11,276 bases of DNA from an uncultured Christensenellaceae bacterium. Its GTDB lineage: Bacteria; Bacillota; Clostridia; Christensenellales; Christensenellaceae. The translations under genes and the position numbers were made by a program. Where the stretch lies: positions 1-11,276 of the forward strand of contig CAKTFI010000033.1 of the NCBI GenBank assembly GCA_934555865.1, read 5' to 3'. Position 1 is the stretch's first letter; each line of letters starts with the position of its first letter. The notes below the pieces were generated by a model that worked only from the letters and a program-made list of their open reading frames with translations, was not told the origin of the DNA and did no database searches. Positions 1-6,155 of the stretch are shown here, in pieces.

Positions 1-659
1 GTCCGCAGCCGCCCGGCCCCGAGGCCGAAGCTGCCTTCACGGTACGAATCCGGCACGCTCTTGAGCGCCTCCTCCGTCGTCCGCAGGATGACCGGCAGCA
101 CCATGATGGCCAGCGTGCACGCGCCGGACAGCAGGCTCAATTTCCATTTCAGCCAGTTGACGAAGAACAGCATGCCGAACAGGCCGTAGACGATGGAGGG
201 GATGCCGGTGAGCGTCTCCGCCGTGAGCCGGATGACCGACACCAGCTTATTGCCCTTGCCGGTGTATTCCACGAGGTAGATCGCCGCGCCGATGCCGAGC
301 GGCAGGCTGATCGCCAGGCTCAACAGCACCATGAGCACCGTGTTGATGAGCGCGGGTAGGAGCGACACATTGACCGAGTCGTATTTCCAGGCGAACAGGC
401 TGGGCTTCAGGTACGGGATGCCCTTTAGGAGGATATACCCGACGAGGAAGACCAGCACAAGCACGGTCAGCGCTGCCGCCGCGCGCACCAGGGCGCGCTG
501 TGCCTTGGCGCACCGGCGCTGGATCTTCGGCATGTTGGCCCGGCGCTTATCCTCGCGCCGCCGCGCGGCCGCCAGACGCGCCTGCCGCCGTGCCTCTCGC
601 TTTTGCGCGCGCGCGTCCTTTTCGGGCGCGGCCTCCGTTTGTATCAAGCGTTTGTTCAT
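1..659 (-). CDS. pstA: Phosphate ABC transporter permease PstA (3' end outside window)
   Basis: This is an inner-membrane permease that pairs with PstC to carry phosphate delivered by PstS, powered by PstB. I translated 219 residues from the window edge. There is an Arg/Ala-rich cytoplasmic stretch at about 1-58, a first membrane helix at about 60-80, then the family motif TGIPSIVYGLFG near 170. The start of the EAA loop (EGSFGLGAG) is just before the edge, so the last two helices are missing. The start is ATG at 659; its ATGA overlaps the pstC stop by four bases, which implies translational coupling. GGAG sits five bases upstream. The N-terminal extension is roughly 40 residues longer than in E. 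coli PstA. An internal Met at about residue 44 is a possible alternative start, but it lacks the coupling evidence. pstB is expected just beyond position 1. Confidence 0.93.
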   Translation of the reverse strand, partial: MNKRLIQTEAAPEKDARAQKREARRQARLAAARRREDKRRANMPKIQRRCAKAQRALVRAAAALTVLVLVFLVGYILLKGIPYLKPSLFAWKYDSVNVSLLPALINTVLMVLLSLAISLPLGIGAAIYLVEYTGKGNKLVSVIRLTAETLTGIPSIVYGLFGMLFFVNWLKWKLSLLSGACTLAIMVLPVILRTTEEALKSVPDSYREGSFGLGAGRLR

Positions 660-1513
660 ACCGTCTCCGACCTCCGTTTCAGGGCGCTGAACGACAGGTT
701 CAATAGCAGGATAAAGACAAACAGCACAAGTGCCGTCGCGATCAGCACTTCGCGGTGCAGGTCGGTCGCATAGCCCATTTCCAGCACGATGTTGGTCGTG
801 AGCGTGCGGATGCCTTTTAGCAGGTTGCCCGTGATGCGCGGCTGGTTGCCCGCGACCATCATAACCGCCATTGTTTCCCCGATCGCGCGGCCGATGCCGA
901 GCACGACGCCCGCCAGCACGCCGCTGCGCGCCGCGGGGAACAGGATCTTGAACACGCTGCGCTCATGCGTCGCCCCGAGCGCCAGCGCGCCCTCGTAATA
1001 GGTCTGCGGGACGGCGTCGAGCGAGGACTTCGCCACGGTGATGATGGTCGGCAGGATCATGATGCCGAGCAGGATGGAAGCCGTCAGGATGCTGCTCCCG
1101 AGCACGGGCACGATGACCACCAACCCGAAAAAGCCGTATACCACCGAGGGGATGCCCGCGAGCAGCTCCACCGCCGGGTTCAGGATCTTGGCCGCGGGGC
1201 GGGAAGCGAACCGCGACAGATAGAGAGCCGTCAAAATGCCCGTCGGCACGCCGAACAGGATCGCCCCGGCCGTGATGTACAGGCTGCCCACGATCATGGG
1301 CAGGATGCCGTAGATGTCATTGCCCGGCCGCCAGACCTTGCCCGAGAGGAACTTGAACAACCCCACCTCGCGGATGGCCGGAATGCCGTTGGCCAGCAAA
1401 AAGACGCAGATCAAAATCACAGCAAGGATGCTGACACAGGCCGCCAGCAAAAACAGCACGCGGGCAAAGCCTTCCTTGAATCTCCCTTTAGGAGCCTTTT
1501 TTACAGTTCGCAT
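656..1513 (-). CDS. pstC: Phosphate ABC transporter permease PstC
   Basis: PstC is the first of the two membrane permeases of the high-affinity phosphate importer. The 285-residue product has the usual length and about six membrane helices. The first spans about 18-42, after a short basic N-terminus. The conserved AGIPSVVYGFFG segment lies at 119-130, and the EAA loop (EGALALGATHERSVFKILFP) at 174-193 is where the PstB ATPase docks. The GRAIGETMAV motif at 208-217 is typical of PstC. The start is ATG at 1513, with GAGGAAAG a few bases upstream. The stop overlaps pstA by four bases (ATGA). A near-consensus promoter and a Pho-box-like element lie 75-117 bases upstream. pstS is not adjacent: an antiparallel transporter gene and a terminator intervene, so pstC and pstS must be transcribed separately. 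Confidence 0.96.
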   Translation of the reverse strand: MRTVKKAPKGRFKEGFARVLFLLAACVSILAVILICVFLLANGIPAIREVGLFKFLSGKVWRPGNDIYGILPMIVGSLYITAGAILFGVPTGILTALYLSRFASRPAAKILNPAVELLAGIPSVVYGFFGLVVIVPVLGSSILTASILLGIMILPTIITVAKSSLDAVPQTYYEGALALGATHERSVFKILFPAARSGVLAGVVLGIGRAIGETMAVMMVAGNQPRITGNLLKGIRTLTTNIVLEMGYATDLHREVLIATALVLFVFILLLNLSFSALKRRSETV

Positions 1514-1588
1514 ACACTTTCCTCAAATCGCACCCGGCCCGTCTTTGCCGGACGCCTTTCTTTCTTTTCGCATTCAGCATATCGCATA

Positions 1589-1618
1589 ATTCTAAAAAGC
1601 GCATACCGCAAATGTCAA
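1589..1618 (-). promoter_or_regulatory. Sigma-A-type promoter for pstCA
   Basis: On the minus strand there is a perfect -35 TTGACA (1613-1618), an 18-base spacer and a -10 TAGAAT (1589-1594, five of six matches). It points at pstC, with room for a leader of roughly 65-70 bases. The -35 hexamer overlaps the TTTTAC-N3-GATTTGA element shared with pstS, so a regulator bound there would contact or block the polymerase directly. Confidence 0.75.
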
Positions 1619-1630
1619 ATCGAGGTAAAA
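1615..1630 (-). promoter_or_regulatory. Candidate Pho box upstream of pstC (shared with pstS)
   Basis: The minus strand reads TTTTACCTCGATTTGA. The same pattern, TTTTAC-N3-GATTTGA, occurs upstream of pstS at 4228-4243, with 13 of 16 bases identical. The two half-sites (TTTTACCT and TTTGACAT) start 11 bases apart. This resembles the tandem TT-ACA half-sites with about one helical turn spacing known for PhoP in Bacillus. The binding regulator is inferred, not seen. Confidence 0.5.
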
Positions 1631-1650
1631 TCCCGCTTTATAGGGCGGTT

Positions 1651-1740
1651 TTGTTTATTTTTCCCACAAATCGGGTATCCTTTTGATAAGGATTTTACAT
1701 TCCCGCCGCCTCCGCGGCCATTTCTGCAAAGGATTTTTAC
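1651..1740 (+). promoter_or_regulatory. Leader of the SLC13 transporter gene, with RBS and duplicated segment
   Basis: The ribosome binding site AAAGGA is at 1728-1733, seven bases before the ATG. A near copy of this initiation segment lies 41 bases upstream: AAGGATTTTACAT at 1688-1700 against AAGGATTTTTACAT at 1729-1742. A six-base hairpin, ATCCTT/AAGGAT (1677-1693), would hide the upstream copy. A weak promoter is possible: TTGTTT at 1651 and TATCCT at 1676, but the 19-base spacer is poor. The TTTTACAT copies also resemble Pho-box half-sites. Confidence 0.3.
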
Positions 1741-3162
1741 ATGAAGAAACAAATTAAGACCATCGTTGCTGCACTCTTCGCCCTTGGCCTCGTTTGCTAT
1801 ACCATTTTTTCGCTTTCGGCGCTGTCCGCCCCGGTGCGCGCGGACTTTTCCACGGACGCAGCCTTCGCCGCCGCAGAGGAAGCGTTTGCGGCCGAACGGG
1901 CGGCGGTGCACGCCCACCTGACCATCGGGGCACTTGCAGCCGCGGCGCTTGCCTTCGCACTCGAAGCCGCGCCCGTGGCCGTCGTTGCCATGTGCCTGCC
2001 TATCTACTTCTCCCTGACCGGCATCTTGTCCTTTGAGCAGGCGTTTTCCGGCTTTGCCAATTCCACGGTCATCCTGTTTACTGGGATGTTCGTGCTGGGC
2101 GCGGCCATGTTCCAAACGGGATTGGCGCAGCGGATCGGTCTGTTGGTCGTGCGGCTATTCGCCGGGTCGGAGCGCCGGCTCGTCCTGGGCGTCATGCTGC
2201 TCACAGCGGGGATGTCCGCCTTTTTATCCAACACAGGGACGGTGGCGGTGCTGCTCCCCGTGTGCATCGGCATCGCCGATTCGCAGGGCTGGAGCCGCGC
2301 CAAGCTGCTCTTCCCCATGGCCATCCTGTCCTCGGCGGGCGGGATGTGCACGCTCATCGGCACGCCGCCCAACCTCACGGTCAACGCTGTGCTCACCGCC
2401 TATGGGTATGAGGGGCTCTCCTTTTTTGAATACGCCTGGTTCGGCGTGCCCGCGACGCTGCTCGCCATCCTCTACTTCGCCCTGTTCGGCCGCCGAATCA
2501 TCCCCGAGCGCGTGCATCACGATGCGCAGGTCTCCCCGGCGCACGAGGTCATGCACAGCACGAAAAAGCAGTGGATCGCGGGCGGAATCCTGCTGCTCGT
2601 CATCCTGTTCATGGCACTCGACTGCATTCCGCTGGCGTTGGTCGCGGCGACTGGCGCGCTCGCCGCAGTGATCTTTGGCTGTATCGACGAAAAGCAGGCC
2701 TATCAGGCCATCGATTGGTCGACCATCTTCCTGTTCGCCGGGGCGCTGTCGCTTGCCAACGCGATGGCCTCGACCGGCGCGGGCTCCATCCTGGCAAACC
2801 TGTGCATCCGGGCGCTCGGCGGCAACCCCAGCCCGTATGTGCTGTTCAGTGTGCTCTTTTTGGCCTGCGGCGTGCTCACGCAGTTCATGTCCAACACGGC
2901 CTCGGCCGCACTGCTCTGCCCCATCGGGCTGGAAATCGCCTCTTCGCTCGGCGTCTCGCCGATGGCCGTCGTGCTGGCGCTCGGCTTTTCCGCCTCGGCG
3001 GCCTATTGCACGCCCATCGCCACCCCGCCCAACACGCTCATCTGCGGGCCGGGCAGCCTGAAGTTTCTGGACTTTGTCAAGGTCGGCGGGCCGCTGTTCC
3101 TGCTCACCTACCTGCTCGCGCTGCTGCTCATCCCGCTGCGTTGGCCGTTCGCGCTGGCCTAA
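1741..3162 (+). CDS. SLC13/DASS-family (divalent anion:Na+ symporter type) permease
   Basis: This is a multi-pass membrane transporter of 473 residues, predicted to take up a divalent anion with sodium. The family signature is clear: two inverted-repeat halves each carry an SNT motif (SNTGTVAVLLP from 163, SNTASAALLCP from 384), each followed by a loop with GTPPN (207-211) or ATPPNT (427-432). In characterised members the SNT loops bind sodium and substrate. Family substrates include dicarboxylates, citrate, sulfate and, in yeast Pho87/Pho90/Pho91, phosphate. The position between pstS and pstC makes phosphate or a related oxyanion plausible, but sequence alone cannot decide. Residues 35-60, between the first helix and the core, form an odd Ala/Glu-rich stretch, probably an amphipathic helix. 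It is the only plus-strand gene in the window, runs convergently to pstS, and ends in a shared terminator. Confidence 0.9.
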   Translation: MKKQIKTIVAALFALGLVCYTIFSLSALSAPVRADFSTDAAFAAAEEAFAAERAAVHAHLTIGALAAAALAFALEAAPVAVVAMCLPIYFSLTGILSFEQAFSGFANSTVILFTGMFVLGAAMFQTGLAQRIGLLVVRLFAGSERRLVLGVMLLTAGMSAFLSNTGTVAVLLPVCIGIADSQGWSRAKLLFPMAILSSAGGMCTLIGTPPNLTVNAVLTAYGYEGLSFFEYAWFGVPATLLAILYFALFGRRIIPERVHHDAQVSPAHEVMHSTKKQWIAGGILLLVILFMALDCIPLALVAATGALAAVIFGCIDEKQAYQAIDWSTIFLFAGALSLANAMASTGAGSILANLCIRALGGNPSPYVLFSVLFLACGVLTQFMSNTASAALLCPIGLEIASSLGVSPMAVVLALGFSASAAYCTPIATPPNTLICGPGSLKFLDFVKVGGPLFLLTYLLALLLIPLRWPFALA

Positions 3163-3173
3163 TTCCCCACACG

Positions 3174-3214
3174 CAAAAAACCGCCGCGAGGCATGCGCTC
3201 TGCGGCGGTCTTTT
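3174..3214. terminator. Bidirectional terminator between SLC13 permease and pstS
   Basis: ACCGCCGC (3180-3187) pairs perfectly with GCGGCGGT (3202-3209) around a 14-base loop. On the plus strand it is followed by CTTTTG. On the minus strand it is followed by six T, so it is stronger for pstS. It sits 17 bases after the permease stop and about 20 bases after the pstS stop, which suits convergent genes. Confidence 0.88.
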
Positions 3215-3229
3215 GTTGCCTGTTTGTGT

Positions 3230-4138
3230 TTAGCCGAGAATCTCTTTCCAGGAATCAACATTTCCGAGAAAAATCTCCTTGATCTGTTCGCTCAAAAGCT
3301 CTTCGGCCGGGTTTTCGTTGTTCACGACCACCGCAATGCCGTCCATCGCGATCGTGATCGGCGAGAGGCCCTTTTCCAGCTCGCTGTCTTTGAGCTCACG
3401 CGAAGCCATGCCGATGTCGCAGCTGCCCGCAATCGCCGAGCTCATGCCCGTCGAGGAGTCGCTCTGCTGCACTTCGATGCTCGCGTTGGTGTTCACGGCC
3501 AGATAGGCTTCCTTGAGCTTTTCCATGACCGGCGTGACCGAGGAGGAACCCGCGACGACGATCTTGCCCTCCGGCTTGGTGCCGCTATACGCCTTGGCAT
3601 CGTCCACCACGCTCACATAGCCCGCGTCGGTGATGACCTTCTGCCCTTCCGCGCTCTGGATGAAGGCGAGAAAGTCCTTGGCCAGATCGCTCAAGCTCTC
3701 TTCCTTGACGGCGACATTGAACGGACGCGCCACTTTATAGGTTCCTGCCTTGACATTGGCGACGGTCGCTTCCACGCCGTCCACCTTGACAGCCTTGACC
3801 GTATTGTTGAGCGACCCGAGCGAGATATACCCGATCGCGTAGGGGTTGCCCGCGACGCTCGTCATCATGACCGAGGTGCTGTTGGTCGTGTCCGCCTCGA
3901 CCGTAGTCATATCGACCTTGTTGCCGTCGGCGTCCTTCTGCTCGATGCCCATCAGTTCGATGAACGCGCCGCGCGTGCCCGAGCCCTCTTCGCGCGTGAT
4001 GACCTTCACGGCCTTGCTTGTATCAAATTTGCTTACCGGCGTGACATCCGAGGAACCTCCGGCCGGTTCCTGCTTCTGGCAGCCTGCGGCGGCGAACAGG
4101 AAGAGCGCCGCCATCAAAAATACTATCGTTCGTTTCAT
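3230..4138 (-). CDS. pstS: PstS-type phosphate-binding lipoprotein with circularly permuted domain order
   Basis: This surface lipoprotein should capture phosphate for PstCAB. The signal peptide ends in a lipobox (AAGC, Cys20). After a short linker, the mature protein opens with VKVITREEGSGTRGAF (44-59), then AIGYISLGSL (101-110), KVDGVEAT and ARPFNV, ending near VSVVDD (180). In canonical PstS this is the C-terminal half. The usual N-terminal half follows: GKIVVAGSSSVTPVMEKL (191-208), QQSDSSTGMSSAI, DIGMASRELK (241-250), AMDGIAVVVN, and last EQIKEIFLGNVDSWKEILG. All the main ligand-binding elements (GSSS, DIGMASR, EEGSGTR) are present, and the length of 302 residues is normal, so the order is swapped with nothing lost. 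The RBS is GAGGTAAC before ATG at 4138. The upstream region holds 11-base-phased repeats that suggest phosphate control. The gene appears monocistronic. Confidence 0.93.
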   Translation of the reverse strand: MKRTIVFLMAALFLFAAAGCQKQEPAGGSSDVTPVSKFDTSKAVKVITREEGSGTRGAFIELMGIEQKDADGNKVDMTTVEADTTNSTSVMMTSVAGNPYAIGYISLGSLNNTVKAVKVDGVEATVANVKAGTYKVARPFNVAVKEESLSDLAKDFLAFIQSAEGQKVITDAGYVSVVDDAKAYSGTKPEGKIVVAGSSSVTPVMEKLKEAYLAVNTNASIEVQQSDSSTGMSSAIAGSCDIGMASRELKDSELEKGLSPITIAMDGIAVVVNNENPAEELLSEQIKEIFLGNVDSWKEILG

Positions 4139-4188
4139 GTTTGTTACCTCACTTTACTTTTCTATGTCGTCCTTTTCTTTACGGCTAT

Positions 4189-4243
4189 AGAATAGTCAAA
4201 AAACATCAAAAACGAATATTGGTCACATCAAATCTCTGTAAAA
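4189..4243 (-). promoter_or_regulatory. pstS regulatory region: 11-base-phased direct repeats and possible -10
   Basis: Reading the minus strand, half-sites TTTTACAG, TTTGATGT, TTTGATGT and TTTGACTA begin at offsets 0, 11, 33 and 43 from 4243. The two TTTGATGT copies (4225-4232 and 4203-4210) are identical and exactly 22 bases apart, two helical turns. The first pair forms the TTTTAC-N3-GATTTGA element also found before pstC. A possible -10, TATTCT, is at 4189-4194. No good -35 precedes it, as expected of an activator-dependent promoter. The pstS start lies 50 bases downstream. Confidence 0.5.
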
Positions 4244-4248
4244 CCAAC

Positions 4249-4282
4249 AAAAAAACCGGAGCGCCGCCGCACTCCGGTTTTT
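4249..4282 (-). terminator. Rho-independent terminator of the HAD-sigma-division operon
   Basis: AAAAACCGGAG (4251-4261) pairs perfectly with CTCCGGTTTTT (4272-4282) around a 10-base loop. On the minus strand the stem is followed by an unbroken run of seven T (4249-4255). It lies 15 bases after the divIVA stop and insulates the operon from pstS. Confidence 0.93.
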
Positions 4283-4297
4283 CATGTATTCTGCCCC

Positions 4298-4900
4298 TCA
4301 AAGAAGGCCTTCGATCATGGCCTTTAGGTCGTGATCCGTTTCGGGCAAATCCTTTAGGATCTCGTTGAGGTCCAGACCCTCATAGGTGTCGTCTAGGCCG
4401 TATTCGCGCCGCAGTTCCTCGGGCATTTCCCGCCAGACCTTGTTGGAATCCAGCCCCGTCGTCTTGGACAAAAGCTCCACTGCGTCCCGCTCGATCGCAT
4501 GGTGATACTTTTCCTTGAAGCTCTTGAGCTGCGCCAGCTCTGCGGCGAGGGCGTCCTTCTTTTCACGATACTCGTTTTCCATGTCCGACTGCCGGTCGTA
4601 CATGGAGCGCACATAGTCGTCGCCTTCCTGCTTAGCGGCCGTCTTGATCTTTTCCGCCTCGGCCTTGGCATCGTCCAGCATCGCGGCGCAGTTCTTTTCT
4701 GCCGTGATCATCGCCGCCGCCATCGAAGCCGACTGCTTTTCGTACATGGCGTTTTTCTCCTGTACCGACGCAAGCTCCGCCGAGAGCGCATCCACCCGGG
4801 TCAGCAATTCTTCCAAAAAGGCGTCCACCTGCCGGGCGTCATACCGCCCCCACTTGCTGTCAAAGCGGATGCCTTCAATGTATTCTCTCAGTTCTCCCAT
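4298..4900 (-). CDS. divIVA: DivIVA-domain cell-division/polarity protein
   Basis: DivIVA proteins sense curved membrane at septa and poles and act as scaffolds for division, chromosome or cell-wall proteins. The product is 200 residues. The N-terminal DivIVA domain contains IRFDSKWGRYDARQVDAFLEELL (from residue 11), matching the family's F..(G)YD..EVD.FL pattern. The membrane-inserting Phe-Arg tip of B. subtilis DivIVA appears as Lys-Trp-Gly-Arg here. A long charged, Ala-rich coiled coil follows at about 28-140, then an acidic C-terminal tail rich in DL and EL. I chose ATG at 4900 because AAAGGAG is eight bases upstream. An in-frame GTG at 4921 would add seven residues but would put the RBS inside the gene. 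It lies 24 bases after sepF and is last in the operon. Confidence 0.92.
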   Translation of the reverse strand: MGELREYIEGIRFDSKWGRYDARQVDAFLEELLTRVDALSAELASVQEKNAMYEKQSASMAAAMITAEKNCAAMLDDAKAEAEKIKTAAKQEGDDYVRSMYDRQSDMENEYREKKDALAAELAQLKSFKEKYHHAIERDAVELLSKTTGLDSNKVWREMPEELRREYGLDDTYEGLDLNEILKDLPETDHDLKAMIEGLL

Positions 4901-4924
4901 GCAACATGCTCCTTTCCGCACCGC

Positions 4925-5446
4925 TTACAGGTCGGTTTCCGCCCCGTCTTCCAATTCGTTTGTCGAGATCTCGATATTCGAGGGCACCACCACAAAGATG
5001 TTGCGCGCCGCACGGCGAATGTCGCCGTTTAAGGCATAGACCGCGCCGCTGATGAAGTCCAGGATGCGCTGCGCCACCGCGGGGTTGATCTCGTCCAGGT
5101 TGACGACCACCGGCTTGCGCGCGCGCAGGCTGTCGATCACGCTCTCTGTCTCGTCATAGGAGGAGGGTTTGAAGATGACCATCTTCATGTCGCGTTCCCC
5201 CACCGCGACCGCCGGCGCCGGACGGGAATAGTCGGGCATGGAGATCACCTTGCTCCCCTTGGCCGCGCCGCGCCGCTCGCGCAGGCTCGGTTCCGCGGAG
5301 GAAGCCGCCTCCCCCTCGTCATAGCTGCCATAGCCGGTGTCGTATTCGTCGTATTGCTCGCCGTCTTCCTCATACTGCGGCGGGATCTCTTCGTAATACT
5401 CTTCCTCTTTGTTTTTTTTGCCAAACGCCTTCTTCAAAAAACCCAT
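4925..5446 (-). CDS. sepF: Cell division protein SepF
   Basis: SepF anchors FtsZ filaments to the membrane and shapes the septum. The 173-residue product has the family layout. There is a basic amphipathic membrane-binding helix at 1-12 (MGFLKKAFGKKN) and an acidic, Tyr-rich disordered linker at about 13-65 (repeated YDE and YEE). The SepF core at about 86-160 includes the highly conserved VVVNLDEINP and QRILDFISGAVYALNGDI, followed by FVVVPSNIEI. The AAAGGAG RBS is seven bases before ATG and overlaps the yggS stop codon. The gene lies between yggS and divIVA, as in the B. subtilis ylm cluster. The usual ylmG (YggT membrane protein) and ylmH (S4-domain protein) that separate sepF from divIVA there are absent. 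Confidence 0.96.
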   Translation of the reverse strand: MGFLKKAFGKKNKEEEYYEEIPPQYEEDGEQYDEYDTGYGSYDEGEAASSAEPSLRERRGAAKGSKVISMPDYSRPAPAVAVGERDMKMVIFKPSSYDETESVIDSLRARKPVVVNLDEINPAVAQRILDFISGAVYALNGDIRRAARNIFVVVPSNIEISTNELEDGAETDL

Positions 5447-5458
5447 ACGTCTTCTCCT

Positions 5459-6142
5459 TTAGTAATTCCGCCGGCCAAAAATCGACGAACCGACCCGCAC
5501 CAGGTTGGCACCTTCCTCAATCGCGGCCTCAAAATCGCCGGACATGCCCATCGAGAGCCATTCGCGGCTCACCTGTTCCGTTTCGGGGAGGCCGTCGAAC
5601 AGCTGCTTCATGCGGGCGAAATAGGGGCGCGCCGCCTCCGGCTGTTCCACGATCGGGGCGATGGCCATGAGCCCGCGGACGCGGATATGCGCCATCGGCG
5701 CAAGCGCCTCCAAAAAGGCGGGGAGCTCCTCCTCCGCGATGCCGGCTTTGCTGTCCTCCCGGCCAATGTTGATCTGCACCAGGCAGTCCGTTTGCACGCC
5801 GTGCTTTGCCGAAAGGCGCTCGATCTCCGCCGCGACCTCCAGGGAGCACAGCGAATGGATCAGTTCCGTTTTCCCAATTATATACTTAACTTTGTTTTTT
5901 TGCAATCGGCCGATCATGTGCCAGCGCACATTTTCCGGGAGTTCCGGCATTTTTTCCATCATTTCCTGTACGCGGTTCTCGCCGAGGTCGGCGATGCCTG
6001 TGCCGAGCGCCTCCCGAATGCGGCCGAGGTCGACCGTCTTGCTCACCGCGACCAGGCGGATGTCCTCCGGGCGGCGGCCGCTTTTTTTCGCGCTTTCCTC
6101 GATGCGCGCGCGCACCTGCGCAATGTTTTCCGCTACTGACAT
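5459..6142 (-). CDS. yggS: YggS/YlmE-family pyridoxal phosphate homeostasis protein
   Basis: This is a cytosolic PLP-binding protein of the PLPBP family, thought to buffer pyridoxal phosphate and influence amino-acid balance; it has no firmly assigned catalytic reaction. The 227-residue product shows VAVSKT with the PLP-linking Lys at 35, then GENRVQE, WHMIGRLQKNK, the QINIGRE strand, and the C-terminal SMGMSGDFEAAIEEGANLVRVGSSIFG phosphate-binding signature (about 197-223). The start is ATG at 6142 with AAGGGGGA just upstream. The frame stays open about 67 codons further upstream, but that part overlaps the preceding gene and has no family similarity. It is 13 bases from the HlyD-like gene and 12 bases from sepF. 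yggS-sepF adjacency is common in Firmicutes and Actinobacteria. Confidence 0.95.
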   Translation of the reverse strand: MSVAENIAQVRARIEESAKKSGRRPEDIRLVAVSKTVDLGRIREALGTGIADLGENRVQEMMEKMPELPENVRWHMIGRLQKNKVKYIIGKTELIHSLCSLEVAAEIERLSAKHGVQTDCLVQINIGREDSKAGIAEEELPAFLEALAPMAHIRVRGLMAIAPIVEQPEAARPYFARMKQLFDGLPETEQVSREWLSMGMSGDFEAAIEEGANLVRVGSSIFGRRNY

Positions 6143-6155
6143 AGGTTCCCCCTTC

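Noticed and set aside
2224..3261. Minus-strand frame of 345 codons opposite the SLC13 gene
   Set aside because: The translation is Arg/Gln/Glu/His-rich with no motif, whereas the plus strand has clear DASS motifs and membrane helices. It also runs through the bidirectional terminator.
3074..4195. Plus-strand frame of 373 codons opposite pstS
   Set aside because: It is antisense to pstS, crosses the terminator hairpin, and its composition is typical of an antisense shadow frame.
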